Source of the DNA: Betaproteobacteria bacterium HGW-Betaproteobacteria-6
GTDB lineage: Bacteria; Pseudomonadota; Gammaproteobacteria; Burkholderiales; Rhodocyclaceae
Reading direction: 5' to 3'
Length of the DNA: 55,180 bases
NCBI GenBank assembly: GCA_002842145.1
Contig: PHCF01000003.1
Location: 1 to 55,180 of the forward strand
Made by a program: the position numbers and the translations under genes. Every line of letters starts with the position of its first letter. Positions within the stretch are counted from its first letter, which is position 1. Positions 45,601 through 52,551 of the stretch are shown here, in pieces. The notes below the pieces were generated by a model that saw only the letters and a program-made list of their open reading frames with translations, had not been told where the DNA came from and ran no database searches.

Positions 45601-46312
45601 TATGGACGAGAAAAACCCAATGCGCAAAGGAGTTCCCGCCAATGCGAGAGCCCGATTGCAATACGCCTTGAAGCGCTGCGACCGTTTGGTCGTTTCCACA
45701 GATTTTCTAGCGGAAACCTATCGCACCTTTGTTTCTGACATCAAGGTGGTTCCCAACCGACTTGAGCAAGGGCAGTGGATTAATCTCCGCAATCTCAGGC
45801 GCACATCCAAAAAACCCCGAATTGGCTGGGCAGGAGGGAGCAGTCACCATAGCGACCTGGTGCTGTTGCAAACAGTTATCGAGCAAACACGGGATCAGGC
45901 TGACTGGATATTTTTTGGCATGTGCCCCCCCGAAATCCGTCCACTACTCGCTGAGTACCACAGAATAGTCAGATTTTCCGATTACCCCGCCTATTTGGCT
46001 TCGCTTAATCTGGACCTCGCCGTTGCCCCTCTGGCACAGACCGCCTTCAACAGAGGGAAAAGTAATCTTCGCTTGCTCGATTATGGAATTCTGGGAATAC
46101 CCGTTGTCTGTACCGACATTGACCCCTATCGAAACAGCCCGGCTTGTCGCGTGAATAATACTGTTGCTGAATGGACAGAGGCAATTCGTGCCCGTATCCA
46201 TGATCCGGATGCAAGAGAACGCGAGGGAGACTCCATGCGCCGCTGGGTTCTCGATGGTTATCTCCTAGAGAACCATCTTGCGGAGTGGCTGGAGGCCCAT
46301 TTGCCCGGGTAA
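42695..46312 (+). CDS. large multidomain glycosyltransferase, probable flagellin glycan transferase
   Basis: 1205 residues. Four parts are visible. About 1-290: a GT-B-like domain (SGGIRALHILCHALNSIG, YEPSTACFEALVCGCPIIYLP). About 345-560: a GT2-like region with FFVDDDCC and SDLAGPICVRRDAWL. About 575-860: a second GT2-like domain (ISVAILTTGQLDLLSRCLTS) whose DxD position reads FLKEES. About 900-1205: a GT4-like C-terminus (IGWAGGSSHHSDL, LLDYGILGIPVVCTD). Lies 144 bp before flagellin, so it may build the glycan on it directly. No membrane helix seen. Confidence 0.85.
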   Translation: MQRTDIFERLSSPYYIFAPDYLETSGGIRALHILCHALNSIGEEAYVTTDCVSNDLRTPVLTDDIKNRHLEQNLAPIVVYPEIVRDNPLNADNVVRYLLNVPGLISGESPEWQDSDLIFTHGWHISPKELDAHLLEIPLINSKIYNSHGVNDQERKGSLVFINRYIDRGGKLQPITSDSLEISRRVPFRTPIELAKLYRSAQLMYAYEPSTACFEALVCGCPIIYLPNDLLLPTRFEGYLGSDGSAWGADLSLIEAAKKNVHLAAEKYEEKKHIFWEQLENFVEITQDRSSKNRINRSALGELPPQDISIEKYRHWLESRNQVLTDAASHLHLEPIPEDALPSFQLFIRLNPGDETRLADTLDSLMQISGHWLLEIITTLPSPEGLDEIPCIRWHTVSANAESKAVIDQLAETQNADWLIELPAGAKLDQFYLWRCTKQIQYTPDALAFFVDDDCCNEKGVRFSPRFKPGVNPTSLQSSDLAGPICVRRDAWLATDGASHHPGSPWFSKLLGISGKFGWDSIKHIPDVLITYPDAFPSHTESCVLTLVQEFQDRGIECEIVPVSGRSWCIRHPLNQPPSISVAILTTGQLDLLSRCLTSVVEKTDYPNFEIIIALTNEYGAPDLDIWLKKLDELNKPKVRLVLTGATGNHAARCNAAAASSSSEFVLFLKEESVVIQGKWLYELVRSGTQTGISGVSPRLIQPGNAMIENTGSILGLRGIATSPYQGKVKLGEELGYLDYCHVARDVSTLTAACMLIRRESFLRAGGMDEIDLGNHLAEIDFCLKLRKNGERLVYQPLSTIVSSNPKEALFDLDPSHVSRLAMDEDHSKKILSKRWYPVAAVDPFWNPALSLAETIPTPELEFHARWQRIPTHLPRILANQLPNGQGDYRIVSPLRALSKAGMASECLWPQRIKGEARYNSISEIARLNPDSIVVQHYITTPALAALNEWDSSGCRPFTVYSLDDLITDMDEKNPMRKGVPANARARLQYALKRCDRLVVSTDFLAETYRTFVSDIKVVPNRLEQGQWINLRNLRRTSKKPRIGWAGGSSHHSDLVLLQTVIEQTRDQADWIFFGMCPPEIRPLLAEYHRIVRFSDYPAYLASLNLDLAVAPLAQTAFNRGKSNLRLLDYGILGIPVVCTDIDPYRNSPACRVNNTVAEWTEAIRARIHDPDAREREGDSMRRWVLDGYLLENHLAEWLEAHLPG

Positions 46313-46333
46313 CGGCAACAACAAATATTTCTC

Positions 46334-46360
46334 TAAAGTTTGCACGGGAGATGCCGTAAG
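46334..46360 (+). promoter_or_regulatory. sigma-28 (FliA) promoter of flagellin
   Basis: TAAAGTTT (46334-46341) is a perfect -35 element; after exactly 11 bases comes GCCGTAAG (46353-46360) against the consensus GCCGATAA. It is 96 bp upstream of the flagellin start. Flagellin would be made only after hook completion and FlgM export. Confidence 0.88.
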
Positions 46361-46456
46361 TGAACTCGTCAGCAAAACGAATTAAGTAACAACGGTGCTG
46401 CAGAAAGCGACAAAGCGAGTAACCGCACCGAATGAAAATCAACCAGGAGAAATATC

Positions 46457-47131
46457 ATGGCATCGACAATCAACACCAATACCTACTCTCTGAACGCTCA
46501 GACCAATCTGGCCAAGAACAGTCTCGGTTTGCGTAGCGCCCTTGAGCGCCTCTCTTCCGGTCTTCGCGTGAATTCCGCTCGCGATGATGCAACTGGCCTC
46601 GCCTCCGGCATGCAGATCGAAGCCGCCGCCCGCATTACCCAAATTGAAATGCGCCAAGAAGGCGACAAGATTTCTTCAGCACAAATCGCTGACGGTGCCC
46701 TGTCCGTTGTCGGTGACATCGTTACACGTATCATGGAACTGAACAAAATGGGTGGCGGCGCAACAGAAATTGGCTTGCTCGTTACTCAAGCCAGTACGAT
46801 TCAGACAGATGCTAATGCCGCTATCGGAAAGTTCGGTGGCACGACCTTTACTGCCATCGCAGTAACCTCAACTGCAGATGCAACCACGCTGACCAGCGTA
46901 TCAACGGCACGCACCACGCAAGGTGCAACCATGAATAACGCCGAGTTTGCCATTCAGTCGAAGCAGGTTAGCTACGAAAACCAGCAAGCCGCTCGCAGCC
47001 GCATCATGGATGCCGACTTTGCCGAAGAAACCTCTCGCCTGTCGCGCTTCCAGATCCTCCAGCAAGCTGGTACCGCGATGGTTGCCCAGGCTAATGCCAT
47101 CCCGCAAAACGTGCTGACCCTGTTGCGCTAA
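46457..47131 (+). CDS. fliC: flagellin, unusually short
   Basis: 224 residues, versus about 270-500 usual. The N-terminal D0/D1 is clear ([38 protein letters not shown]) and the C-terminal D0/D1 too ([38 protein letters not shown]). Between, D2/D3 are absent, the second D1 segment is shortened ([17 protein letters not shown]) and a Thr/Ser-rich run (about 130-155) is the likely glycosylation zone. GGAG before the ATG, sigma-28 promoter upstream, terminator downstream. Confidence 0.93.
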   Translation: MASTINTNTYSLNAQTNLAKNSLGLRSALERLSSGLRVNSARDDATGLASGMQIEAAARITQIEMRQEGDKISSAQIADGALSVVGDIVTRIMELNKMGGGATEIGLLVTQASTIQTDANAAIGKFGGTTFTAIAVTSTADATTLTSVSTARTTQGATMNNAEFAIQSKQVSYENQQAARSRIMDADFAEETSRLSRFQILQQAGTAMVAQANAIPQNVLTLLR

Positions 47132-47158
47132 CAGGCTGCTGCCTCAATCTCGAAAATA

Positions 47159-47189
47159 GGTGCGGCGGCTTGATTCAGGCCGCTGCACC
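47159..47189 (+). terminator. flagellin rho-independent terminator
   Basis: GGTGCGGCGGC and GCCGCTGCACC pair with one mismatch around a short loop and are followed by TTTCTCGTT. It lies 28 bp past the flagellin stop and ends 20 bp before flaG, so flaG and later genes may be read at a lower level than flagellin. Confidence 0.75.
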
Positions 47190-47209
47190 TTTCTCGTTAG
47201 GAGCAGAAA

Positions 47210-47590
47210 ATGAACATCGATATGATCAGTAACGTAGCCTCACCACCTCGATCCGTCTTGCCAGAGGTTGCTTCGAATTCGGCGCGCCAGGTAAATGTTC
47301 AGGCCAAGCCATCGGAGGTAGAGAAGCCAACTCAAGTTACCAAGGATCAAGGACAAAACTCGCCGGACAAGCTTGATGTCAAACGAGCAGTTGAAAAGAT
47401 TTCTGAGTTCGTATCCTCAAGGCAATCCGAGTTAAGTTTTTCCATTGACGACGCATCAGGCTCTCAAATTGTTAAGATCATGGACACCCAGACCAAGCAG
47501 GTCATCCGGCAATTTCCATCGGAAGAAGCCGTGGCGATCGCTCAGGCGCTGGACAAACTGCAAGGTCTTTTGATCAGAGACAAGGCGTAA
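47210..47590 (+). CDS. flaG: FlaG flagellar protein
   Basis: 126 residues. The variable N-terminus (about 1-60) precedes the conserved FlaG domain (VEKISEFVSSRQSELSFSID, IVKIMDTQTKQVIRQFPSEEAV). AGGAG lies before the ATG. FlaG influences filament length in several species, but its mechanism is unclear. It sits in the common order fliC-flaG-fliD-fliS. Confidence 0.92.
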   Translation: MNIDMISNVASPPRSVLPEVASNSARQVNVQAKPSEVEKPTQVTKDQGQNSPDKLDVKRAVEKISEFVSSRQSELSFSIDDASGSQIVKIMDTQTKQVIRQFPSEEAVAIAQALDKLQGLLIRDKA

Positions 47591-47613
47591 CGATAAGGTA
47601 GAGGGAAATCGCG

Positions 47614-48966
47614 ATGGCAACCACCAGTTCTTTGGGAATCGGTACCGGTGTGGATTTGCAATCCATGCTGACCAGCATTCTTACGGCCGAAAGAGCGCCG
47701 ATCAGGACGCTGGACACCAAGATTTCTGTGGCCAACAGCAAGATTTCCCTCTTTGGCACCCTCAAATCCAAGCTTGATGCGCTAAAAACAGCAGCCGAAA
47801 CCTTGCAGTTTCCCTCTCGGCTATCTGCCCTGAGCGCCTCGTCCAGTGACACGACTGTGCTCAGCGCCAGCGCAGCATATACCGCTGCGGTTGGAAGTTA
47901 TTCCACAGAGGTAACTCAACTTGCAGGGGCACAAAAAAGCTTCACTACGGCCTACCTCGCAGGTAGCACTTTTGGCCCAGGCGACCTTAATTTCACTGTC
48001 GGAGGCGTCGCAGCTGCAACCATCAGCCTCACCAATCCGGCAGGATCGTCGCTACAGGAAGTAAGTACTGCAATTAACGATGCCAAGATTGGCGTAACGG
48101 CAACTGTAATTACCGACTCAACCGGCAAACAGCGCATGGTATTGACTGGCGATGAATCGGGTGCGGGCAATGAGTTCTCGCTAACCTCCAGCGCGACAGT
48201 ATCTGGAGGCCAAGACTCGCTTGCCAGCTTTGATACTACAACCGTCGGACTGAATCGCACCGTTGCCCAAGACGCCAGAATGACAATCGATGGTATCGAA
48301 GTCAGTTCAAGCTCCAATACTTTCACGAATGTCGCCGGGCTGACCTTGACTGCCACCAAGCTGGGGACATCTAATGTCACCGTGCAAAATGACAGCACAA
48401 AGATCACCGAGGCAGTTCAGGCTTTTGTTGATGCCTATAATGCGGTCGAATCGCTGATCAAGACCAATAGTGGCTACAACTCATCGACCAATAGCGGACA
48501 AGCTTTTACCGGCGATAGTGCGACGCGGTCCGTACTCAACAGTCTAGGCAGTGCCAGAACAACGGTGCCCTCGGAACTAGCCGGCGCCACGTTGAACACG
48601 CTGTCTGCGCTCGGCGTCACGATTCAACAAACTGGCCAGTTAAAACTAGATACGGACGTTCTGAAAAGCGCGATAAATACATCCGCTACCGAGGTTGTCC
48701 AAGCACTCAATGCCTATGGCAAATCCTTCAACACGGAAGTGACTGCCTTGCTGTCCAGCGATGGGTCGGTTTCAAATCGAATTAGCAGTCTGGACTCAAC
48801 GGTCAGACGTTACAAGGATAGCCAAGCAGCGCTTGAGGTCCGTGTCAGTCTGGTCGAGAAACGCTATCGCGCACAATTCACAGCCCTCGACAAATTGGTT
48901 AGCTCGCTGCAAACCACGAGCAGCTATCTGACGCAACAATTAGCGGCACTCCAGAATTCGGGCTGA
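47614..48966 (+). CDS. fliD: FliD, flagellar filament cap protein (HAP2)
   Basis: 450 residues. The N-terminal FliD_N domain starts TSSLGIGTGVDLQSMLTSIL and the C-terminal FliD_C domain ends FTALDKLVSSLQTTSSYLTQ. The middle (about 80-260) is Ser/Thr-rich and carries LASFDTTTVGLNRTVAQDARMT. Caps the growing filament and folds exported flagellin. Read with flaG and fliS. Confidence 0.95.
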   Translation: MATTSSLGIGTGVDLQSMLTSILTAERAPIRTLDTKISVANSKISLFGTLKSKLDALKTAAETLQFPSRLSALSASSSDTTVLSASAAYTAAVGSYSTEVTQLAGAQKSFTTAYLAGSTFGPGDLNFTVGGVAAATISLTNPAGSSLQEVSTAINDAKIGVTATVITDSTGKQRMVLTGDESGAGNEFSLTSSATVSGGQDSLASFDTTTVGLNRTVAQDARMTIDGIEVSSSSNTFTNVAGLTLTATKLGTSNVTVQNDSTKITEAVQAFVDAYNAVESLIKTNSGYNSSTNSGQAFTGDSATRSVLNSLGSARTTVPSELAGATLNTLSALGVTIQQTGQLKLDTDVLKSAINTSATEVVQALNAYGKSFNTEVTALLSSDGSVSNRISSLDSTVRRYKDSQAALEVRVSLVEKRYRAQFTALDKLVSSLQTTSSYLTQQLAALQNSG

Positions 48967-49029
48967 GCATAACCCCTGCTTCGCTCGTCCTTGCTAAGAT
49001 ACGTTCCCCCACAATTTGATCGCGAATCC

Positions 49030-49440
49030 ATGTTTTCAAGCCCTATTGCCTCGTACAAACAGATCAGTATCGAGTCGGACGTGCGTGGTGCCGACCCGCA
49101 TCGACTGATTGTGCTGTTGTTCGATGGCGCCGAAAGCGCTTTGCAGCAAGCTCAGACAAGGCTTGCGGCCAATGACTTCAAGGGCAAATCGGATTCGCTC
49201 ATGAAGGCCATTGACATCATTCTCAGCGGGCTATCCGCCAGCCTTGACACCGAACAGGGAGGTGATCTGGCGCAGAACCTCAAAGCCCTTTACGACTACA
49301 TGGTGTCGCGCCTGATCCACGCCAACGTCCATAAAGATGCCAATGCAATTCGTGAAGTTCAAGGCCTGCTCGGGGAAATCGCCTCTGCCTGGCGTGAAAT
49401 CGGCGTAATCGGGAGACAGAACTCTGACCAGCAACCCTAG
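49030..49440 (+). CDS. fliS: FliS, flagellin export chaperone
   Basis: 136 residues. SYKQISIESDVRGADPHRLIVLLFDG is the FliS signature, followed by the four-helix bundle. It binds the flagellin C-terminal D0 and prevents premature polymerisation. The first ATG of the conserved region is used; a longer frame upstream has no conserved sequence. Its end overlaps the possible FliT start. Confidence 0.93.
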   Translation: MFSSPIASYKQISIESDVRGADPHRLIVLLFDGAESALQQAQTRLAANDFKGKSDSLMKAIDIILSGLSASLDTEQGGDLAQNLKALYDYMVSRLIHANVHKDANAIREVQGLLGEIASAWREIGVIGRQNSDQQP

Positions 49441-49456
49441 CCAGGACAATATCCTT

Positions 49457-49732
49457 TTGCAGCTCACCCAGGGTCTGCAAGCCTTGCTGGATATTGCTGA
49501 AAAAGGTGAGTGGGAAAAAGTCGATAGTCTCCTTCAGGATTTGCTACGGACGATGGAGACAGTTCGTTCATCAAGTAATCGTAACCTGACAGCCCCAGAC
49601 TTCCGCAAGCAAGTCCAGGAAGTATTGCGGCTTCTTGACTCCGCCCTCCAGGTTTGCTCGGAACGCAAGGATCAAATCGCCCCGCTGGTTAACGCGTTTG
49701 CGAGAGCCATAGCTCCTCCGGCAACACCATGA
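49457..49732 (+). CDS. fliT: FliT-like flagellar chaperone
   Basis: 91 residues from TTG. The helical sequence (LTQGLQALLDIAEKGEWEKVDSLLQDL, and a C-terminal helix) fits FliT, the FliD chaperone, in size and gene order rather than by strong motifs. No ATG occurs in frame after the in-frame stop at 49406. The alternative CTG at 49424, eight bases after GGGAG, would add 11 residues. Its TGA overlaps the fliK ATG. Confidence 0.7.
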   Translation: MQLTQGLQALLDIAEKGEWEKVDSLLQDLLRTMETVRSSSNRNLTAPDFRKQVQEVLRLLDSALQVCSERKDQIAPLVNAFARAIAPPATP

Positions 49733-51075
49733 TCCCACCAGACGTTGCCAGTAGTCTGCGGTTGGTAATACCTGACACTGGCGCACTGCAGAACCCGCAG
49801 ACTGCGCCCGTTCCTCCCGCACAACGCGTCGCCGATGTGCTCAGCAACGCGGTTCCCGGCCAGCGTCTCCTGGCTGAAATCCAGGCCCTATTACCGAACG
49901 GTACCTACCGCGCAATTGTCGCCCAACGCGACATCACGCTGGCCCTGCCTTTCTCGGCGAAACCGGGCGACACGCTTGAACTTGAAGTAGCTGAAAGCGA
50001 TGGCAAACTTATTTTGGCCTTCGTCGCCAATCGCTCTTCAGGCAAGACTGCCGCCAGCCCCCCCGAATCGGTCAATACCTCATTGAGTACTGCCGGCAAG
50101 GTCATCGGCAATCTGCTGACACCACTGGAAGGCGAAGGAAAGCAGGCAGCACCTGCCCCCCTCAACCGCAGTCAGCCATTGGTCGATGTCATGCCAAAAA
50201 ATGGCGCTGATCTGGCCCCGGTATTAAAGCAGGCGCTTACTCAGAGCGGCATGTTTTACGAGGCGCATCAGGCGCGCTGGGTGAACGGCCAGTTACCAAC
50301 AGCCACATTGCTCCGGGAACCTCAGGGAAAACTCTTGCCGGCACCATCGAACGCACCGGAATTCATCAATCGCAGCTCAAACTTCGCCCCCGGCAATAGC
50401 CTTGCTCCGCCGCTCCTCCCGGACGCCATGCTTCGCATGCCACCGTCGCCAGCCCCTTCCCCTGCCCCCGGCGCATCGGCCCAGGTTCCCCCAGGGGCGA
50501 CCGCTGACAAATCGGCCCCTGAAGCGATTGATCCCACGGTCAACCGGAATTTAGGCCAAATTTCGAAAGCAGCGCCGCTCGAACACAGTGCCGCGCCGAC
50601 AACTCCGACACCACAGCCCCCGGTGCTGCAAGCATCTACCCAGAACGCCACCGTTACACCGCCCCCTACAGCCGCCCCTAACGAAAATCCGGTGCCGCGC
50701 GAACTGGTTCCTCTGGTTCAGCAGCAGTTGAACGGCCTGGCTACCCAAAATTTTGTCTGGCAAGGTCAAGTTTGGCCCGGCCAATCGATGTGGTGGGAGA
50801 TTTCCGGCGATACCGACGACGCTCAGGCCTCACCGGATGTCGATTCTGCCAGGCCGTGGCAAACCAGACTAAAACTCGACTTGCCCGCGCTGGGCGGCAT
50901 CGACGTCACCTTGCGGCTGGGTGCAGGCGGCGCCCTGGCGGTTTCAGTCAGCGCCGAAAAAGCAGCCAGCGAAGCCACACTGCGCGACAGCAGCCAAGCC
51001 CTGCGCGAGCAACTCGAAGCCGCCGGGCTGACCCTCACCCAACTCCGAGTGGATCATGGCCAAGCCGGGCAATGA
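49729..51075 (+). CDS. fliK: FliK-family hook-length control protein
   Basis: 448 residues. N-terminal about 1-110 (RVADVLSNAVPGQRLLAEIQ), a long Pro/Ala-rich disordered ruler (about 180-320), and the C-terminal Flg_hook domain (about 345-440, KLDLPALGGIDVTLRLGAGGALAVSV, ALREQLEAAGLTLTQLRVD). FliK measures hook length and switches the export gate. ATGA-coupled to fliT. The next gene starts 20 bp inside its end. Confidence 0.85.
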   Translation: MIPPDVASSLRLVIPDTGALQNPQTAPVPPAQRVADVLSNAVPGQRLLAEIQALLPNGTYRAIVAQRDITLALPFSAKPGDTLELEVAESDGKLILAFVANRSSGKTAASPPESVNTSLSTAGKVIGNLLTPLEGEGKQAAPAPLNRSQPLVDVMPKNGADLAPVLKQALTQSGMFYEAHQARWVNGQLPTATLLREPQGKLLPAPSNAPEFINRSSNFAPGNSLAPPLLPDAMLRMPPSPAPSPAPGASAQVPPGATADKSAPEAIDPTVNRNLGQISKAAPLEHSAAPTTPTPQPPVLQASTQNATVTPPPTAAPNENPVPRELVPLVQQQLNGLATQNFVWQGQVWPGQSMWWEISGDTDDAQASPDVDSARPWQTRLKLDLPALGGIDVTLRLGAGGALAVSVSAEKAASEATLRDSSQALREQLEAAGLTLTQLRVDHGQAGQ

Positions 51076-51367
51076 GGCTACCCGCGAGGCCGTCGCCCTG
51101 GCCTACAGCCAGACCGATGCGGCACCACGCGTCGTCGCCAAAGGCAAGGGGCTGATTGCCGAGCAGATCATCGCACGCGCCAGGGAACATGGCATTTATG
51201 TCCACGAATCTCCGGAACTCGTCGCCCTGCTAACTCAGGTGGATATTGACGAGCGCATCCCCCCCCAGTTATACATGGCTGTCGCCGAACTTCTAGCCTG
51301 GCTGTACCGACTTGAACACGATAGCCCAGCTGCGCAGATCGGCCTGCCCACTCAACCTCCACCTTGA
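51056..51367 (+). CDS. FlhB C-terminal-domain protein (FlhB2/FhlX type)
   Basis: 103 residues. REAVALAYSQTDAAPRVVAKGKGLIAEQI and IPPQLYMAVAELLAWLY match the cytoplasmic C-terminal domain of FlhB/YscU after the autocleavage site. The membrane domain and the NPTH cleavage motif are absent. Such free FlhB tails accompany FliK-like genes and can take over the substrate-switch role. Overlaps fliK by 20 bp. Confidence 0.88.
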   Translation: MAKPGNEATREAVALAYSQTDAAPRVVAKGKGLIAEQIIARAREHGIYVHESPELVALLTQVDIDERIPPQLYMAVAELLAWLYRLEHDSPAAQIGLPTQPPP

Positions 51368-51377
51368 TTCTGGCTTC

Positions 51378-52169
51378 ATGACCCTCGTTCAAAACGAAGT
51401 TTCGGTCCCCGTATTCGAAATTGACCAACCTGCCACCTACGGCAAATATCTCATCAGGAACCGCGCCGAAATCCTTGTTCATTTGCGCGCCTTGCTTAAG
51501 CACCACACCCTGATCACCGTCTATCTGGGCGACGGCCAAGCCTTTTTTCTCTCGACGCTGTTGTCGCTTGATGAACAAGCCGGGCAACTGGTTCTTGATG
51601 GATCGAACCACGCTGCGAGCAACGATGCCGCCCTCAAGGCCACACGTATTACGCTGACTGCGCCGCTGGAGCGCGTCAAAATCCAGATTCGCCTGAATGG
51701 CCTCGCGCTGGCCAGTATCGACGGCAAAAAAGCCCTGTTCGCCCCGCTGCCGGATTCCATCCTTCGCCTGCAACGTCGTGAATTTTTCCGCGTCGAAATG
51801 CCTCACCTGACGCCGTTGCGTTGCAAACTCGCCGTTACCAATCCAGCCGGAGGACAGAGCGTCGTCGATTACCCGCTCTTTGACCTCAGCGGAGGCGGCC
51901 TGTGCTTGCTTGGGCCCATCGGAGATGCCGACCTGTTTTCGCTGGGTACGCTGTTTCACGACTGCCGCCTGGAAATCCCCGGCGAAGGCGTACTGTCGGT
52001 CAATCTGCGGGTATGCGAAGTGCTGAAAACAGAAATGATCAATGGCGAACAACAGTTGCGCCTTGGCTGCGAATTCGTCAGCCTGCCAGGCACCCGCCTG
52101 GCCTTCATCGAGCGCTACATCACCCGACAGGAGCGCGAACGCAAATTGCGCTCCTCAGGATTGAACTAG
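51378..52169 (+). CDS. YcgR-type PilZ flagellar brake protein
   Basis: 263 residues. The N-terminal PilZN/YcgR domain (about 1-115) precedes a PilZ domain with RREFFRVEMP (RxxxR c-di-GMP contact) and DLSGGGLCLLG (D/NxSxxG). Bound to c-di-GMP, YcgR proteins slow the motor. The ATG is 10 bp after the previous stop; a TTG further upstream is less likely. It connects to the GGDEF gene at 36 kb. Confidence 0.87.
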   Translation: MTLVQNEVSVPVFEIDQPATYGKYLIRNRAEILVHLRALLKHHTLITVYLGDGQAFFLSTLLSLDEQAGQLVLDGSNHAASNDAALKATRITLTAPLERVKIQIRLNGLALASIDGKKALFAPLPDSILRLQRREFFRVEMPHLTPLRCKLAVTNPAGGQSVVDYPLFDLSGGGLCLLGPIGDADLFSLGTLFHDCRLEIPGEGVLSVNLRVCEVLKTEMINGEQQLRLGCEFVSLPGTRLAFIERYITRQERERKLRSSGLN

Positions 52170-52177
52170 AAGGCCGC

Positions 52178-52504
52178 TCAAACCTGGATGTTCATCACGT
52201 CCTGATAGGCCGTGACCAATTTATTGCGCACCTGAACCATTTCCTGGAAAGAAACGCTGGCGGTCTGAAGCGCGATCATCACTTCATGGAGATTCTGCGT
52301 GGTATCGCCGGCGGCAAGTTTTTCCGCCATACCGTCAGCCTGCTGCTGGGTCTGGTTGACCTTGTCGATCGACGATTTCAGCACCTGCGCGAAATCCACC
52401 CCGCCAGCCGTCCCCGCAGCAGCGGTCTCGGCCGGTTTGCCTGATGCCTGCGCTGCGGTGGAGCGCAGCACGCTCAACATTTGCTCAATACCTTGGGTGT
52501 CCAT
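52178..52504 (-). CDS. fliE: FliE, hook-basal body adaptor
   Basis: 108 residues. The C-terminal half (VDFAQVLKSSIDKVNQTQQQADGMAEKLAAGDTTQNLHEVMIALQTASVSFQEMVQVRNKLVTAYQDVMNIQV, seen as its conserved pieces FAQVLKSSID, HEVMIALQTASVSF and MVQVRNKLVTAYQDVM) is clear FliE. GGAG precedes the ATG. Connects the MS ring to the rod. A sigma-54 promoter lies immediately upstream; it converges with the PilZ gene with an 8-bp gap. Confidence 0.94.
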   Translation of the reverse strand: MDTQGIEQMLSVLRSTAAQASGKPAETAAAGTAGGVDFAQVLKSSIDKVNQTQQQADGMAEKLAAGDTTQNLHEVMIALQTASVSFQEMVQVRNKLVTAYQDVMNIQV

Positions 52505-52532
52505 AACCAACTCCTTAATCCTGCCTTTTACT

Positions 52533-52549
52533 AGCAATAGTCAGGCCAA
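52533..52549 (-). promoter_or_regulatory. sigma-54 promoter of fliE
   Basis: On the minus strand TTGGCCTGACTATTGCT has the GG and GC dinucleotides exactly 12 bp apart start to start, as in the TGGCAC-N5-TTGC consensus. It is 29 bp upstream of the fliE ATG and beside the gene for a sigma-54 activator, which would drive it. Confidence 0.75.
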
Positions 52550-52551
52550 CC

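Noticed and set aside
51168..52052. 294-residue minus-strand frame opposite the PilZ gene
   Set aside because: Covers two real plus-strand flagellar genes, with no start signal or recognisable domain.
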